A stretch of DNA of 64,000 nt from Lacibacter sediminis (GCF_014168535.1 NZ_CP060007.1:3162001-3226000); one strand, 5' to 3'; shown: positions 51,298 through 60,869, counted from the first letter of the stretch. Notes: generated by a model from the letters alone, not told the origin. Program-made: numbers and translations.

Positions 51298-52533
51298 TTA
51301 TGGATACAACAAGTATTTTTTTCGCATGGTCTTGTACTTTGATAAACCCGGTTCCCATGACGCATAAATTTCAGCAGCAGATTTACCTGCAATGATCTGT
51401 TCCTTAAATTCTGCTGTGCCCGCCAGTTTATTAATATCACCCATCTGGTTACTTTGTGAACGATCGAAGAATTTTGGTTTATCAGGAAATGCTGCATAGA
51501 GTTCTTTCATCCATTGTACATTGATGCGTTTTGTTTTACGCAGTTGATTGATATCGTACTTGCGCAGATCAAGTCCAAAACATTCTTTATTCATATGCAA
51601 TGGCGTTTCTGCCATACCCGGAATACCAACCGGTGTAAAGGAGAATTGATATTTTCCCTTCAGCAACGGGCTTCCTAAAACTGTAAAAGGAAAATAAGTA
51701 CCACGACCGTGATTGAGTGCAACACCTTCAAACAAGCAAGTGGATGGATACAGCATAATACTCTGCTGTGTATTTAAATTGGGCGATGGTGCAACAGGTA
51801 AGGTATAAGCCATGTCGTGATTATAATTCGCCACCTTAATGATCTTTAATTTACATTTTAGTTTATTGGGCAACCAACCTTGTCCGTTGATCATTTGTGC
51901 AAACTCAGCAATGGTCATACCATGTGCAATAGGAATAGGAAACATACCAATGCCCGATTTATATTTCATATCAAGCACAGGGCCATCAACCAGGTAACCA
52001 TTGGGGTTTGGACGATCAAGTATCAACAATTCTTTATTATTCTCAGCACAGGCCTCCATGATATGGCTCAGCACATTGATGTAAGTATAAAACCTGCAAC
52101 CAACATCCTGTATATCGAAGATCACCAGATCAACATTCGCCATATCCTCTTTTGATGGCTTTCGCTTTGGCCCGTACAATGAAATAACAGGCACGCCTGT
52201 TGCAGGATCTTTTTCATCTTTCACTTTTACACCGGCACTTGCTTTACCACGAAAGCCATGTTCGGGACCAAATACTTTCACAATATTTATACCTAAAGAA
52301 AGTAAACTATCCACTAAATGTTTCTTACCAATAATTGTTGTTGGATTCGCCAACACTGCAATACGTTTCCCTTTTAAGTAAGGAAGATATTTTTCTGTTT
52401 GATCTGCACCGGTGATCAACGGTTTCTGCTGACGGACTTCACTATTTTTATTGTTAACACTTTGCAGTAAAGCAAGACAAGCGATCCCTGCAACCAAAAA
52501 ATAAAATGATTTTGTTCTCATGATCAATTTCAT
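51298..52533 (-). CDS. NamZ-like exo-beta-N-acetylmuramidase (DUF1343, GH171)
   Basis: 411 residues with a signal region at the N-terminus (SFYFLVAGIACLALLQ); ATG at 52533 or four codons later. Family blocks are GKRIAVLANPTTIIGKKHLV, VKVFGPEHGFRGKASAGVKV, VIFDIQDVGCRFYTYINVLS, ILDRPNPNGYLVDGPVLD and GVALNHGRGTYFPFTVLGSP. The GPEHGFRG region holds the catalytic acidic residue. It removes terminal MurNAc from peptidoglycan chains in the periplasm. A GH20 hexosaminidase gene lies about 10 kb away; together they could strip cell-wall saccharides, but they are not in one operon. Confidence 0.93.
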   Translation of the reverse strand: MKLIMRTKSFYFLVAGIACLALLQSVNNKNSEVRQQKPLITGADQTEKYLPYLKGKRIAVLANPTTIIGKKHLVDSLLSLGINIVKVFGPEHGFRGKASAGVKVKDEKDPATGVPVISLYGPKRKPSKEDMANVDLVIFDIQDVGCRFYTYINVLSHIMEACAENNKELLILDRPNPNGYLVDGPVLDMKYKSGIGMFPIPIAHGMTIAEFAQMINGQGWLPNKLKCKLKIIKVANYNHDMAYTLPVAPSPNLNTQQSIMLYPSTCLFEGVALNHGRGTYFPFTVLGSPLLKGKYQFSFTPVGIPGMAETPLHMNKECFGLDLRKYDINQLRKTKRINVQWMKELYAAFPDKPKFFDRSQSNQMGDINKLAGTAEFKEQIIAGKSAAEIYASWEPGLSKYKTMRKKYLLYP

Positions 52534-52576
52534 AATGCTAAACTATTTCTATTTACAATACCACGAACTACCACTC

Positions 52577-52607
52577 AAAAAAAAGCCGGGCTTTTAACAA
52601 AGCCCGG
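52577..52607 (-). terminator. Intrinsic terminator of the SRPBCC gene
   Basis: CCGGGCTTT (52586-52594) pairs with AAAGCCCGG (52599-52607) around TAAC; on the minus strand eight T residues follow. Confidence 0.93.
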
Positions 52608-52632
52608 ACTTCGATTGACAATAAAGAATTGA

Positions 52633-53058
52633 TTACAATTGCTCAGTATAGTTTTTGAAATTATCAAGTATCGCCTGCCATCCTGCTTGTTGCATATCTA
52701 TTGAGTTCTCACTTTCTGCATCAAAACTCTCCACTACTTTTGTTGAATTGCCATCGGCTGTAAAATTTATTTTCACCTTACGTCCGTCTTCCATTGTGTA
52801 AGAAATGTGTTCATTGATAGTAACCGCATCATAAACGCCGCCAAATTCAAAACCAAAACTTCCATCTTTTGCTTCCATGCGTGAAGAGAAGCTGCCGCCC
52901 ACACGAAGGTCGTTCTTCGCCCAGGGCGTGTGCCAGTCGGGTGATGCGAAAGCCCACTTTGTAATATGTTCAGGGTTATTCCAGCTTTCCCATACGGTTG
53001 CTATTGGCGCATTTACTACTGTTTGTACTGTGATAACTGTTGCTGCCTGTGTTTCCAT
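52633..53058 (-). CDS. SRPBCC/AHSA1-domain protein
   Basis: 141 residues in the START/AHSA1 fold: TVVNAPIATVWESWNNPEHI, TKWAFASPDWHTPWAKNDLR, VGGSFSSRMEAKDGSFGFEF and a final helix MQQAGWQAILDNFKNYTEQL. These proteins bind a hydrophobic ligand; the ligand is unknown. It has no operon partner and starts at the ATG after a short leader. Confidence 0.88.
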   Translation of the reverse strand: METQAATVITVQTVVNAPIATVWESWNNPEHITKWAFASPDWHTPWAKNDLRVGGSFSSRMEAKDGSFGFEFGGVYDAVTINEHISYTMEDGRKVKINFTADGNSTKVVESFDAESENSIDMQQAGWQAILDNFKNYTEQL

Positions 53059-53249
53059 GTTATTTGTTTTAAGAATAATGATGATTGTTTAACAGTACAA
53101 ACTTCCGATCTATTTTTCAAATTGAGGCTGGGTAAAAACGAAATAATAACGGGCTAAATGCGACAAATATTCATCAGCATAAAAAACGCAGCGGCGGACT
53201 GTCAACATCCACATAACAGAATAATGTATTTTTAGAAAAAGTATTTTGT

Positions 53250-54059
53250 ATGAAACAATACCTCCCCTTTTTGTTCATCATTGCACTTGGCTGCAATCAA
53301 CCTGCAGAAAAACAAACGCTCTCCCAATTTCTTTCAAAAGGAAAATGGATCGACCTGAGTTATGATTTTTCCAGTGAAACAATTTATTGGCCCAACAACC
53401 CTGTTGGCTTTAAACTCGATACGCAATTCAATGGCAAAACTGCCGGCGGATATTATTATTCATCCAACGCATTCTTTTCGCCCGAACATGGTGGCACACA
53501 CCTTGATGCACCGGTGCATTTTGCAGAAGGCAAATGGAGTGCAGATAAAATCCCATTAGAGCAATTGCTGGGAGAAGCAGTTGTGATCGATGTAAAAACT
53601 AAAACAACCAACAATGCCGATTACCAAATAACAGTGGATGATATTACTGCATGGGAAAAAGAAAACGGTACTATTCATGATGGAGCGATTGTTTTATTTC
53701 GCACAGGATGGGGTAAGTTTTATCCTGATGCAGCAAACTATTTAGGCACAGCCGAAAAAGGTGAAGCCGCTACAGCTAAACTGCATTTTCCTGCCATTCA
53801 TCCGGAGCTGGCAGCGTGGCTGATCAAAAACAGGAAGATCAAAGCTGTGGGTGTTGATACGCCAAGTATTGATTACGGACAATCGAAAGATTTTAAAACT
53901 CATCAATTGCTGTATGCAGAAAACATTCCCGGTTTTGAAAACGTGGCGAACCTTGATTCACTGCCAGCAAAAGGTGCTTATGTTTTTGCATTACCCATGA
54001 AGATCAAAGCAGGAAGCGGCGGGCCATTGCGCATAATCGCATGGGTGGAGAAACCCTGA
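53250..54059 (+). CDS. Cyclase-family lipoprotein (kynurenine formamidase-like fold)
   Basis: 269 residues. The N-terminus is a lipoprotein signal (FLFIIALGCN, Cys about residue 15). The cyclase motif is PEHGGTHLDAPVHF (H-G-G-T-H-x-D at about 80-86), with AIVLFRTGWGKF, a metal-ligand IHPELAAWLIKN and VGVDTPSIDYGQSKDFKTHQ. Known members hydrolyse N-formylkynurenine or make cyclised metabolites. Here the protein is anchored outside the inner membrane, which is unusual for kynurenine metabolism. No kynurenine gene is nearby. Confidence 0.9.
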   Translation: MKQYLPFLFIIALGCNQPAEKQTLSQFLSKGKWIDLSYDFSSETIYWPNNPVGFKLDTQFNGKTAGGYYYSSNAFFSPEHGGTHLDAPVHFAEGKWSADKIPLEQLLGEAVVIDVKTKTTNNADYQITVDDITAWEKENGTIHDGAIVLFRTGWGKFYPDAANYLGTAEKGEAATAKLHFPAIHPELAAWLIKNRKIKAVGVDTPSIDYGQSKDFKTHQLLYAENIPGFENVANLDSLPAKGAYVFALPMKIKAGSGGPLRIIAWVEKP

Positions 54060-54131
54060 TCATTGCTGCACTTGATCATTAGCAATAACGCAGAGGATTT
54101 TTGTTGATATGTATAGGTAATGATTAAAAAG

Positions 54132-55127
54132 CTATTTATCATTCTTTTTAACTGAGGTAGCCGGCACTTCGATCACCGTTTTTGTTTCAGGTTGCTGTTC
54201 AATTGATTTTTCTGATTCTACTTCTATTTCCTGTACCCACACAGCATATTTGTTGGGGTATATTTTTGATCCTGTGTGTGCGGCATATACATGTGTAAAC
54301 ACAGCACCGAAATATAAGATCATTGCTGAATAGTAAACCCACAATAATAAAACAATGGCAGAACCCGCCGTGCCATAAGTTGTGGAGAGTTGGCTTTGAC
54401 CAAGATAAAAACCGATCAGAAATTTACCCACCATAAAAAGAATGGCTGTTGTAAATGCACCGATGCGTACATGCTTCCATTCAATTTTTGCATCAGGAAG
54501 TATTTTAAAGATCATCCCAAACAATAAAGATGTAATGCCAAACGTGAGGATGAGATTAAACACATACACCATGATCACCGTTATTTCAGGAAAAATAACA
54601 GTTAGTCTGTTCAATAAAAGATCCATCAAACCATTTATCACCAACGATACGAGTAAAATAAATCCAAGGCCAACCACCAATGAAAATGAAAGTAACCTGT
54701 TCACGATCAAACGGAGATAACCTTTCCCTTTATATGGTTTTGTTTTCAATTTCCATATCTGGTTAATAGAATCCTGAATTTCACTGAATACACTTGTAGC
54801 ACCCACTAACAATGTTACCAAACCGATCAATGTTGCGAATTTACTTTCGTAGGATAAAGCCGCATTGCGGATCGTTTCCTGTATTTGCACAGCAGCTTCC
54901 GTTCCAACAAAGCCGGATATCTGATTGTACAAGGTTCCTTCAATCGCTTCTCTGCCCCAGAAAATATCGCTCACAGAAATAATAATAATGAGCATGGCTG
55001 GCAGTGAGAAGATGGTGTAAAATGCCAGCGCTGCACTCAACTTTAATACCCGGTTGTCAATAAAATCGGAGAATGATTGTCTGATGATCGACCACATGGT
55101 TGTAAATAAAAGTTTTATTTTTTTCAT
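54132..55127 (-). CDS. YihY/virulence factor BrkB-family membrane protein
   Basis: 331 residues from the ATG at 55127 (MKKIKLLFTTMW); an open frame upstream adds 29 residues without family sequence. Six membrane segments are visible, with the family blocks LKLSAALAFYTIFSLPAMLI, VGATSVFSEIQDSINQIWKL, and STTYGTAGSAIVLLLWVYYS near 270-290. The last 50 residues are a charged tail. The function of the family is uncertain (possible transporter). It is convergent with the cyclase gene. Confidence 0.9.
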   Translation of the reverse strand: MKKIKLLFTTMWSIIRQSFSDFIDNRVLKLSAALAFYTIFSLPAMLIIIISVSDIFWGREAIEGTLYNQISGFVGTEAAVQIQETIRNAALSYESKFATLIGLVTLLVGATSVFSEIQDSINQIWKLKTKPYKGKGYLRLIVNRLLSFSLVVGLGFILLVSLVINGLMDLLLNRLTVIFPEITVIMVYVFNLILTFGITSLLFGMIFKILPDAKIEWKHVRIGAFTTAILFMVGKFLIGFYLGQSQLSTTYGTAGSAIVLLLWVYYSAMILYFGAVFTHVYAAHTGSKIYPNKYAVWVQEIEVESEKSIEQQPETKTVIEVPATSVKKNDK

Positions 55128-55326
55128 TGCAGCAAAATTTTCAGCAAGCACCTCCATCCTTTTATTCACTGCTGCCGGTTGATTGTTTGCTAAAGATAGC
55201 TGATCGCAGGGCAAACAACTGTAATGCTTTTCCCTGTAAATTCATTCATTAAGCCTTCTTAAACAGGTTAAAAACGGCAAATACTATACCTGATGATAAA
55301 AAATGAAAGAGGATGTTTGAAATAAT

Positions 55327-55338
55327 TACCTTCGCCGC
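55327..55338 (+). promoter_or_regulatory. Promoter box of the PhnA-like gene (TACCTTCGCCGC)
   Basis: TACCTTCG is one base off the TAnnTTTG consensus and lies 20 bases before the ATG at 55358. The following CCGC is shared with the boxes in front of hppA and pyrE. Confidence 0.45.
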
Positions 55339-55357
55339 CATAATCAAAAAGGAAACA

Positions 55358-55954
55358 ATGAAACTGGCAGACCTGCTGCAACAACGAAGCGAAAACAAAT
55401 GTGAACTCTGTAAATCGGAGGTAAACCTTGGCGTTTACGAAGTGCCGCCACAAGATCAATCAAATGCCGATAACAGCATTTTTATCTGCAGTAAATGTTT
55501 AGCGCAGGTTGAAAAGAAAGAAGAACTTGACAGTAAGCACTGGAATTGTTTAACTGAAAGTATGTGGAGTGAAGTACCGGGTGTGCAGGTTGTTTCGTGG
55601 CGGATGCTTAACCGCTTACGTAATGAAAGCTGGGCAGCTGATAATTTAGATATGATGTATCTCGATGAAGATCGTTTGGCCTGGGCCAAAGCAACAGGCG
55701 ATCATGAAAATGATGGCAGTGTTGATCTGCACAAAGACTGTAACGGGGCACAATTGCTAACCGGCGATTCCGTTGTTTTGATCAAATCACTGGATGTAAA
55801 AGGCTCAACACTTAATGCAAAGATGGGAACAGTAGTAAAGAATATCCGTTTGGTGGCAGAGAATATTGAACAGATCGAAGGAAAAATTGAAGGGCAAACC
55901 ATTGTGATCCTTACAAAGTATGTACGCAAACAGAATGCATCACAAAACACTTGA
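55358..55954 (+). CDS. PhnA-domain protein
   Basis: 198 residues from the ATG at 55358 (MKLADLLQQRSENKC). The N-terminal part carries a zinc-ribbon-like pair (ENKCELCKSEVN, FICSKCLAQVEK). The PhnA domain at the C-terminus is DLHKDCNGAQLLTGDSVVLI, KSLDVKGSTLNAKMGTVVKN and IEGQTIVILTKYVRK. Despite the name these proteins are not shown to act on phosphonates; their role is unknown. It is alone between a promoter box and a terminator. It is convergent with the CHRD protein gene. Confidence 0.9.
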   Translation: MKLADLLQQRSENKCELCKSEVNLGVYEVPPQDQSNADNSIFICSKCLAQVEKKEELDSKHWNCLTESMWSEVPGVQVVSWRMLNRLRNESWAADNLDMMYLDEDRLAWAKATGDHENDGSVDLHKDCNGAQLLTGDSVVLIKSLDVKGSTLNAKMGTVVKNIRLVAENIEQIEGKIEGQTIVILTKYVRKQNASQNT

Positions 55955-55964
55955 AATATCTAAA

Positions 55965-56001
55965 AATAAAGAGGCACGATATTAGATCGTGCCTCTTTAT
56001 T
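55965..56001. terminator. Strong bidirectional terminator
   Basis: Perfect 16-base-pair stem (AATAAAGAGGCACGAT pairing with ATCGTGCCTCTTTATT) with a five-base loop between the convergent PhnA-like and CHRD genes. Confidence 0.95.
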
Positions 56002-56021
56002 AAAATCAACTTCCAATATTA

Positions 56022-57782
56022 TTATTCCAGTTTTATCAGTTTCATCAATGAAACTTTATCGCCGCTTCTTATCTCGGCCATATAAATACCTGCACCCAAT
56101 GTACTTCCTACACGTATGATCTGTGAAGATGAATTTGCCGCTTCCACCATTCTGCCTGTCATATCAAACAATCTTACAGAAACATTTTCAGATCTTGTAC
56201 CCGGCTCAACACTCAATGTGAAATAATTCTTTGTTGGGTTGTTATACACCGAAACAGCCAATGTGTTTTCACCTAATCTGCCAGGATTTGCACTTGATTT
56301 AACCGACATATCGTGCGGCACTGTTACAGTTGTGGTTTCCTCACTTGTATTACCAGCCAGGTCTGTACATCTCATCGTAATTGTATATACTCTTCCTGTA
56401 CCTGTACCTGAGCGCTCTGCTCTTAATTTAACTATATGATTATTTATAATTTCCCAATCGGGGCTTGTATTACCATCACCCACACCATTCACCGGCTCAT
56501 TACTTATAACACTTAATACACAGTTAATTGGCCCGGGGCAATTATCAGTAACACCATCTATGATATTAAGGGTATCTGCGCTAAGAGTATCTGCAAAGGT
56601 TCCAGTCGTAACCTTTATTATCCTCATTTTACCGTTTGCAGGCCATAATACCACCGGATCAGTTTTCAGGTCATAGATCTGGGGTGCTTCTGTATCATTT
56701 ACTGTTACTGTAAACGAACAGGTAGAAATACCTCCACCGTTAATTGCTGTTGCCTTAACAGTGGTAGTGCCAACAGGGAATATGTATCCAGGGAAAATAA
56801 CTTTACCATCAACTTTGTAAGTGATGAAATAATCAGGTGAGCCTGTTACAGTCGCTTCAAATGCAACACTTGCAGAACATAAACCAGCATCATTTGAAAC
56901 AGTGATATTAGCAGGGCAAGTAACAACCGGAGCAACAAAAGGTGCATCAAAGAAAATCTGAGTTCTTATTTCACCACCTGGAAATAAAGTTGTGTGAATG
57001 TTTGAATACATTAGTCCCGCCAAAAGATATTTTTCCTGCACATCATTAAACACATTCGTTCTGCGATAAACACCACTTGTAACACCCGTTGGGAAACCGG
57101 CATTGCCAAGCGTTACAGGTGCAGTTGTATCAGGCATTGCAGGTGCATGGAAATGGGCAGCTATAGCATTGGCAGAAAGTCCGCTGAACTCAATAGAATA
57201 AAAGATCCTGTTAATAGCAGCGTTATACGCACCCATTATTGTGCCTGTGGCTGTTGAAGCATTTGCCGGCACTTCATTTGCCCCACTATATGTTCTTTTG
57301 AACGTATAAATTTCAGTTGATGCTGCACCAAGAACGATCTGCGCCCTGATTTCTCCACCGGGAAATGCTGATGTATGTATGTTGGAATACATTAAACCGG
57401 CTTTCAGGTTAGTTTCCTGCGCATCGGTAAACACATCGATCTTGGTGTAATTGCCAGTTGTTACACCTGTTGGGAAACCAACATGAGCAAGTGTTACTCC
57501 GGCGTTAACTCCCGGTCCTGCCGGCGCATGAAAATGTGCTGCCGTGGTAGCAGCTGATAGACCGCCGAAGGCAATGTTGTAATAAATAGTGTTAGTAGCA
57601 TCGTCATACACACCTATAATGCCCCCTCCTCCAGTGGATGCATTGGCAGGAACTTCATTTGCTCCCGAATAAATAGCAATGAACGGGAACCGGTCGGCTC
57701 TTGCCTTTAGGATACTGCAACTGACAATTAGAAATAATAGACAACGAACTCTCCAGGGAGAATTTAAGTAATTTTTTTTCAT
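56022..57782 (-). CDS. Type IX-secreted protein with two CHRD domains and an HYR domain
   Basis: 586 residues. Signal peptide to about residue 29 (SILKARAD). Two near-duplicate CHRD domains: first with AIYSGANEVPANASTGGGGI and AAHFHAPAGPGVNAGVTLAH, second with YSGANEVPANASTATGTIMG and AAHFHAPAMPDTTAPVTLGN, each ending NIHT--FPGGEIR. An HYR domain follows (CPANITVSNDAGLCSASVAF), then a beta domain near 370-500, and a C-terminal type A sorting domain (SVYNNPTKNYFTLSVEPGTR, GAGIYMAEIRSGDKVSLMKL). CHRD was first named in chordin and its bacterial role is unknown. Confidence 0.92.
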   Translation of the reverse strand: MKKNYLNSPWRVRCLLFLIVSCSILKARADRFPFIAIYSGANEVPANASTGGGGIIGVYDDATNTIYYNIAFGGLSAATTAAHFHAPAGPGVNAGVTLAHVGFPTGVTTGNYTKIDVFTDAQETNLKAGLMYSNIHTSAFPGGEIRAQIVLGAASTEIYTFKRTYSGANEVPANASTATGTIMGAYNAAINRIFYSIEFSGLSANAIAAHFHAPAMPDTTAPVTLGNAGFPTGVTSGVYRRTNVFNDVQEKYLLAGLMYSNIHTTLFPGGEIRTQIFFDAPFVAPVVTCPANITVSNDAGLCSASVAFEATVTGSPDYFITYKVDGKVIFPGYIFPVGTTTVKATAINGGGISTCSFTVTVNDTEAPQIYDLKTDPVVLWPANGKMRIIKVTTGTFADTLSADTLNIIDGVTDNCPGPINCVLSVISNEPVNGVGDGNTSPDWEIINNHIVKLRAERSGTGTGRVYTITMRCTDLAGNTSEETTTVTVPHDMSVKSSANPGRLGENTLAVSVYNNPTKNYFTLSVEPGTRSENVSVRLFDMTGRMVEAANSSSQIIRVGSTLGAGIYMAEIRSGDKVSLMKLIKLE

Positions 57783-57925
57783 GCCGTAATATTTTAGAAT
57801 GAATAATTACGGTTCCTCATAAGACGTTGAACATCGAATGAGTTTAATGGACAAACTGTAAGTAGTTCTTTAAAGTTACAACATTCAATCAGCTATCCTA
57901 CTATTTCTGATAAAGTTTTAATGCG

Positions 57926-58843
57926 TCAGTTTGATGTAAATACTTTTACAAAATCAACATACATGCTGCCGGTTGTTATTAGTGCGGGGGTAAGATTGGA
58001 GAAGAAATTACCACCAACAGCCAGGTTAAGTACAATTCGCTCTGTTTTGCCAAATAAGTTTGGTATGTATCCTCCGGTTTTTGTTTCGATTACATTTCCA
58101 TCGAGCAACGATGTTAAACTGTTTTGCGACCAGATCATTTCATACACATGGTAACAGGTTGTAAGATCTACACTGGATGTAATAAAGCCAACCTGGTTCT
58201 TTACAAGGTTGCGGTTGGCAGCCCGTCCGTAAAAATAATTAGTTTGATACTTGAACGGCTCCTGGCCCCGTGCTTCAATAATATCTATTTCACCCTGTGT
58301 AGGCCAGGGATCGCCATAACTCCAGAATGCCGGCCACATACCATAGCCGGATGCAAGTTTTACACGGGCTACAATTCTCACTTTTGGTGTAGCTGCGGAT
58401 GCAGAAATATTTGTCTTGCACTCAATACGACCTGATGTATAGTTGAATGTTTTTTGTGTTGCATCAAAAGGATTCGTTACTCCTGTTACTGTTTCTTTTC
58501 TTGCAGTGATCACAAGATTTCCGTTCTGTATTTCCATATTACCTGTCTGGTAGTATTGTAATTCATTATTAAATGCTCCACCTGTCCATACGTTCCATTT
58601 GCTGAGATCGGTATCAAAATTATCTTCAAATTGCTTGGTATAACCGGCGGCTGTTACTGCTGCTTCATTGAATGTATAATCGCAAACTCCTGTTGCATTT
58701 ACATAAACATTACGTGCAGCAACTACAATCTCGCTTTTGGATGGCAGATCAGTTTTATTGATTTGTTTTTTACAAGCAGAAAAAGCAGCAATAACAATAA
58801 TTGAAGTAACAAGTAAATGATTTGCAAGAATCATCTTTTTCAT
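57926..58843 (-). CDS. Glycoside hydrolase family 16 lipoprotein (beta-glucanase)
   Basis: 305 residues from the ATG at 58843; an in-frame ATG 15 codons upstream adds nothing recognisable. The N-terminus is a lipoprotein signal (lipobox AFSAC). The GH16 domain runs from about 90 to 305: FEDNFDTDLSKWNVWTGGAF, FNNELQYYQTGNMEIQNGNL, catalytic GEIDIIEARG with Glu185, Asp187 and Glu190, and WPAFWSYGDPWPTQG before it. It would cleave beta-1,3 or mixed-linked glucans such as laminarin at the cell surface. No SusC/SusD or other GH genes are adjacent. Confidence 0.94.
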   Translation of the reverse strand: MKKMILANHLLVTSIIVIAAFSACKKQINKTDLPSKSEIVVAARNVYVNATGVCDYTFNEAAVTAAGYTKQFEDNFDTDLSKWNVWTGGAFNNELQYYQTGNMEIQNGNLVITARKETVTGVTNPFDATQKTFNYTSGRIECKTNISASAATPKVRIVARVKLASGYGMWPAFWSYGDPWPTQGEIDIIEARGQEPFKYQTNYFYGRAANRNLVKNQVGFITSSVDLTTCYHVYEMIWSQNSLTSLLDGNVIETKTGGYIPNLFGKTERIVLNLAVGGNFFSNLTPALITTGSMYVDFVKVFTSN

Positions 58844-59018
58844 ATTCAGCAATTTTGGATGAAGAATTAGAGGATATTGAATATACAATAAAAAATACCG
58901 GAATTAAAAGAAGTAAGATAAAAACCCGAAGCTGTGCATTTACATTCATTACATTCTTAACGGCGAAAGGCTGGACTTTGTTCAACCCTTCACCTTTCAT
59001 CTATCAGTAAACAACCCA

Positions 59019-59804
59019 TCAAAGCTGCTGTATCCAGTTGTAGATATAACCTGCAGTAGTTTCATAATTCGGCAAGCCAACTACAAAGTGATTATTCTCA
59101 GGAAACTCTTTCCAATCTGTCACTGAACTTTTATTGGTATAACGTTGGAAGTTTCTTTTGTTGAGAGAGGCAGGCAGTATATTATCCTTGCCGCCCGCAA
59201 CAAATAATAGCGGTGCATGTGGCTTGCTGAAATCAATTTTTGCAGTGAAGGTCAATGCACCACGTGCTGCTCTTTTTGATTCAGGAATAGTGTTGGCTTC
59301 ATAAGCTGCTTTCTGATCTTCAAGACTCATACCATTGGTGAATGCATACTGCCATGTTTTGAACGACATTAAATAAGTTTTATCGGATGATGTAAACAAA
59401 CCCAACGATCTCCATCCTGCTTTCAGGAAAGAAAATTCATAAGGAATCACACCCAGTGGGGGAACTGACTGGAGTGCAACAGCTGCAGCTGCCAATCCAC
59501 GGCTTACCAATAACTGTGTAATTAATCCACCTAAAGAGTGACCAATAATGATGGGTTTTTCAGGAAGAGTTTCGATAAATGCTGCATAATGATTTACCAC
59601 TCCTTTTAAAGTAACTCTTGCTAAAGGCACATCATTTGGTTGACGATCCCTTACCTCTTTTGCTGTGCCTTCTTTATGAGGCCAGGCAGGTGCATAGGTT
59701 TTATAACCTTTGCTTTCGAAATAACGCTGCCATTGTTCCCATCCAAGATTGGTTACAAATGCACCTGTAACGAATACGATTGTTTTTGATTGAATTGCTT
59801 TCAT
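59019..59804 (-). CDS. Alpha/beta hydrolase
   Basis: 261 residues. The nucleophile motif is PIIIGHSLGGLITQLLVSRG (Ser about residue 94), the acid is in LFVAGGKDNILPASLN and the His in EFPENNHFVVGLPNYE. The N-terminus SKTIVFVTGAFVTNLGWEQW gives the oxyanion loop. No signal peptide. The family includes many esterases; the substrate is unknown. The Crp-family gene lies 84 bases upstream on the same strand and may regulate it. Confidence 0.88.
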   Translation of the reverse strand: MKAIQSKTIVFVTGAFVTNLGWEQWQRYFESKGYKTYAPAWPHKEGTAKEVRDRQPNDVPLARVTLKGVVNHYAAFIETLPEKPIIIGHSLGGLITQLLVSRGLAAAAVALQSVPPLGVIPYEFSFLKAGWRSLGLFTSSDKTYLMSFKTWQYAFTNGMSLEDQKAAYEANTIPESKRAARGALTFTAKIDFSKPHAPLLFVAGGKDNILPASLNKRNFQRYTNKSSVTDWKEFPENNHFVVGLPNYETTAGYIYNWIQQL

Positions 59805-59888
59805 GATGCTGTGTTTTAATTGTTTTGATTTGATAACACAAAGCTCATGACAAGCGACCGCAATAACTTTAACCTAAGTTAAAATCGG

Positions 59889-60494
59889 TTATTTCCCTGA
59901 AATTCTTTTTCTGATACGACTAAGCGAAGGTCCTTGTATACCCAGGTAAGAAGATATATGATAGAGCGGAATACTATTGAAGATTGCAGGATGATTAGTG
60001 ACCAGTTGCATATAACGTTCCTCGGGTTTCATAAACAAAAAACTTTCGGTGCGTTGCATAGAAATAGAAAAAGCCATTTCTGCAATGATGCGCCCTACTC
60101 TTTCCCATTGATGCGATTTTTTATACAGGTCCTGCAGATCATTTACATGAATGTATAATACTTCTGAATCAGTCATGGATTGTGTATAGTAATTACAGGG
60201 AGCCTGTTTTATAAAACTCTGAAACGAAACCACTACCTGGTGCTGCGAAAAGAAAAATACATTTTTATCTTCTCCGGTTTTCTCATCAATATAATAAGTG
60301 CGGAACACACCATCCAGTATAAAACCAAGATGTTTGCATATATGACGGTACTCGTTGTAGTATTCATTTTTTGAAAAGGCTTTATGTTGCCACAGATCGT
60401 AGGATAAAGCAAAATGTTCTTCATCCATGCCTGCAATTGTTTGCATTGCCTGTTGCAGAATTTGTATTGGTGCCTGTAATTCAGATTGACTCAT
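59889..60494 (-). CDS. Crp/Fnr-family transcriptional regulator
   Basis: 201 residues from the ATG at 60494 (MSQSELQAPIQ); the frame is open further upstream but that part is unlike the family. The cyclic-nucleotide-binding barrel is at about 20-125 (GFILDGVFRTYYIDEKTGED, NVFFFSQHQVVVSFQSF), and the C-terminal helix-turn-helix is at about 170-200 (PLYHISSYLGIQGPSLSRIR). Typical Bacteroidota members have lost the exact cAMP-binding residues. Likely targets are the adjacent genes. Confidence 0.88.
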   Translation of the reverse strand: MSQSELQAPIQILQQAMQTIAGMDEEHFALSYDLWQHKAFSKNEYYNEYRHICKHLGFILDGVFRTYYIDEKTGEDKNVFFFSQHQVVVSFQSFIKQAPCNYYTQSMTDSEVLYIHVNDLQDLYKKSHQWERVGRIIAEMAFSISMQRTESFLFMKPEERYMQLVTNHPAIFNSIPLYHISSYLGIQGPSLSRIRKRISGK

Positions 60495-60544
60495 GTTGCA
60501 AGATAATACCCATAAACTCTTTTTCCAATCCGCAACAGAACAAA

Positions 60545-60829
60545 TCAAAGCAATGCTTTTACGATTGTCTCCCATTCCTCCTGCAGGGAAACGGATGGCC
60601 TTGTTTTGCCGGCACGACGATACCAGTAATCAGCATTGGCAATATCATCTTCCTTGCGATGAAGATAAGCATGCACCCAGCAAGCTGTAAGATCATGCAT
60701 ATGATCAACCAATGAATGCGCCTCATGCCAATCGCCTTTTGCATCATACCACATTGACTGTAGATACACACTACTTTTGAGTGGCGGAGTTGATCCGGAA
60801 ATACTTTGAAGAAAGGCTTCGAATTGCAT
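60545..60829 (-). CDS. Small conserved protein of unknown function
   Basis: 94 residues. I do not recognise the family. The sequence is helical (FEAFLQSISG, HEAHSLVDHMHDLTACWVHA) and has the conserved-looking HAYLHRKEDDIANADYWYRR. There is no signal or membrane segment. It lies 50 bases upstream of the Crp-family regulator and 40 bases downstream of the AlgH gene on the same strand, so it may share a transcript with both. Confidence 0.7.
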   Translation of the reverse strand: MQFEAFLQSISGSTPPLKSSVYLQSMWYDAKGDWHEAHSLVDHMHDLTACWVHAYLHRKEDDIANADYWYRRAGKTRPSVSLQEEWETIVKALL

Positions 60830-60869
60830 GGATGATTTTATTTTAAGAAAACAGTACGATAAAAAGAAT

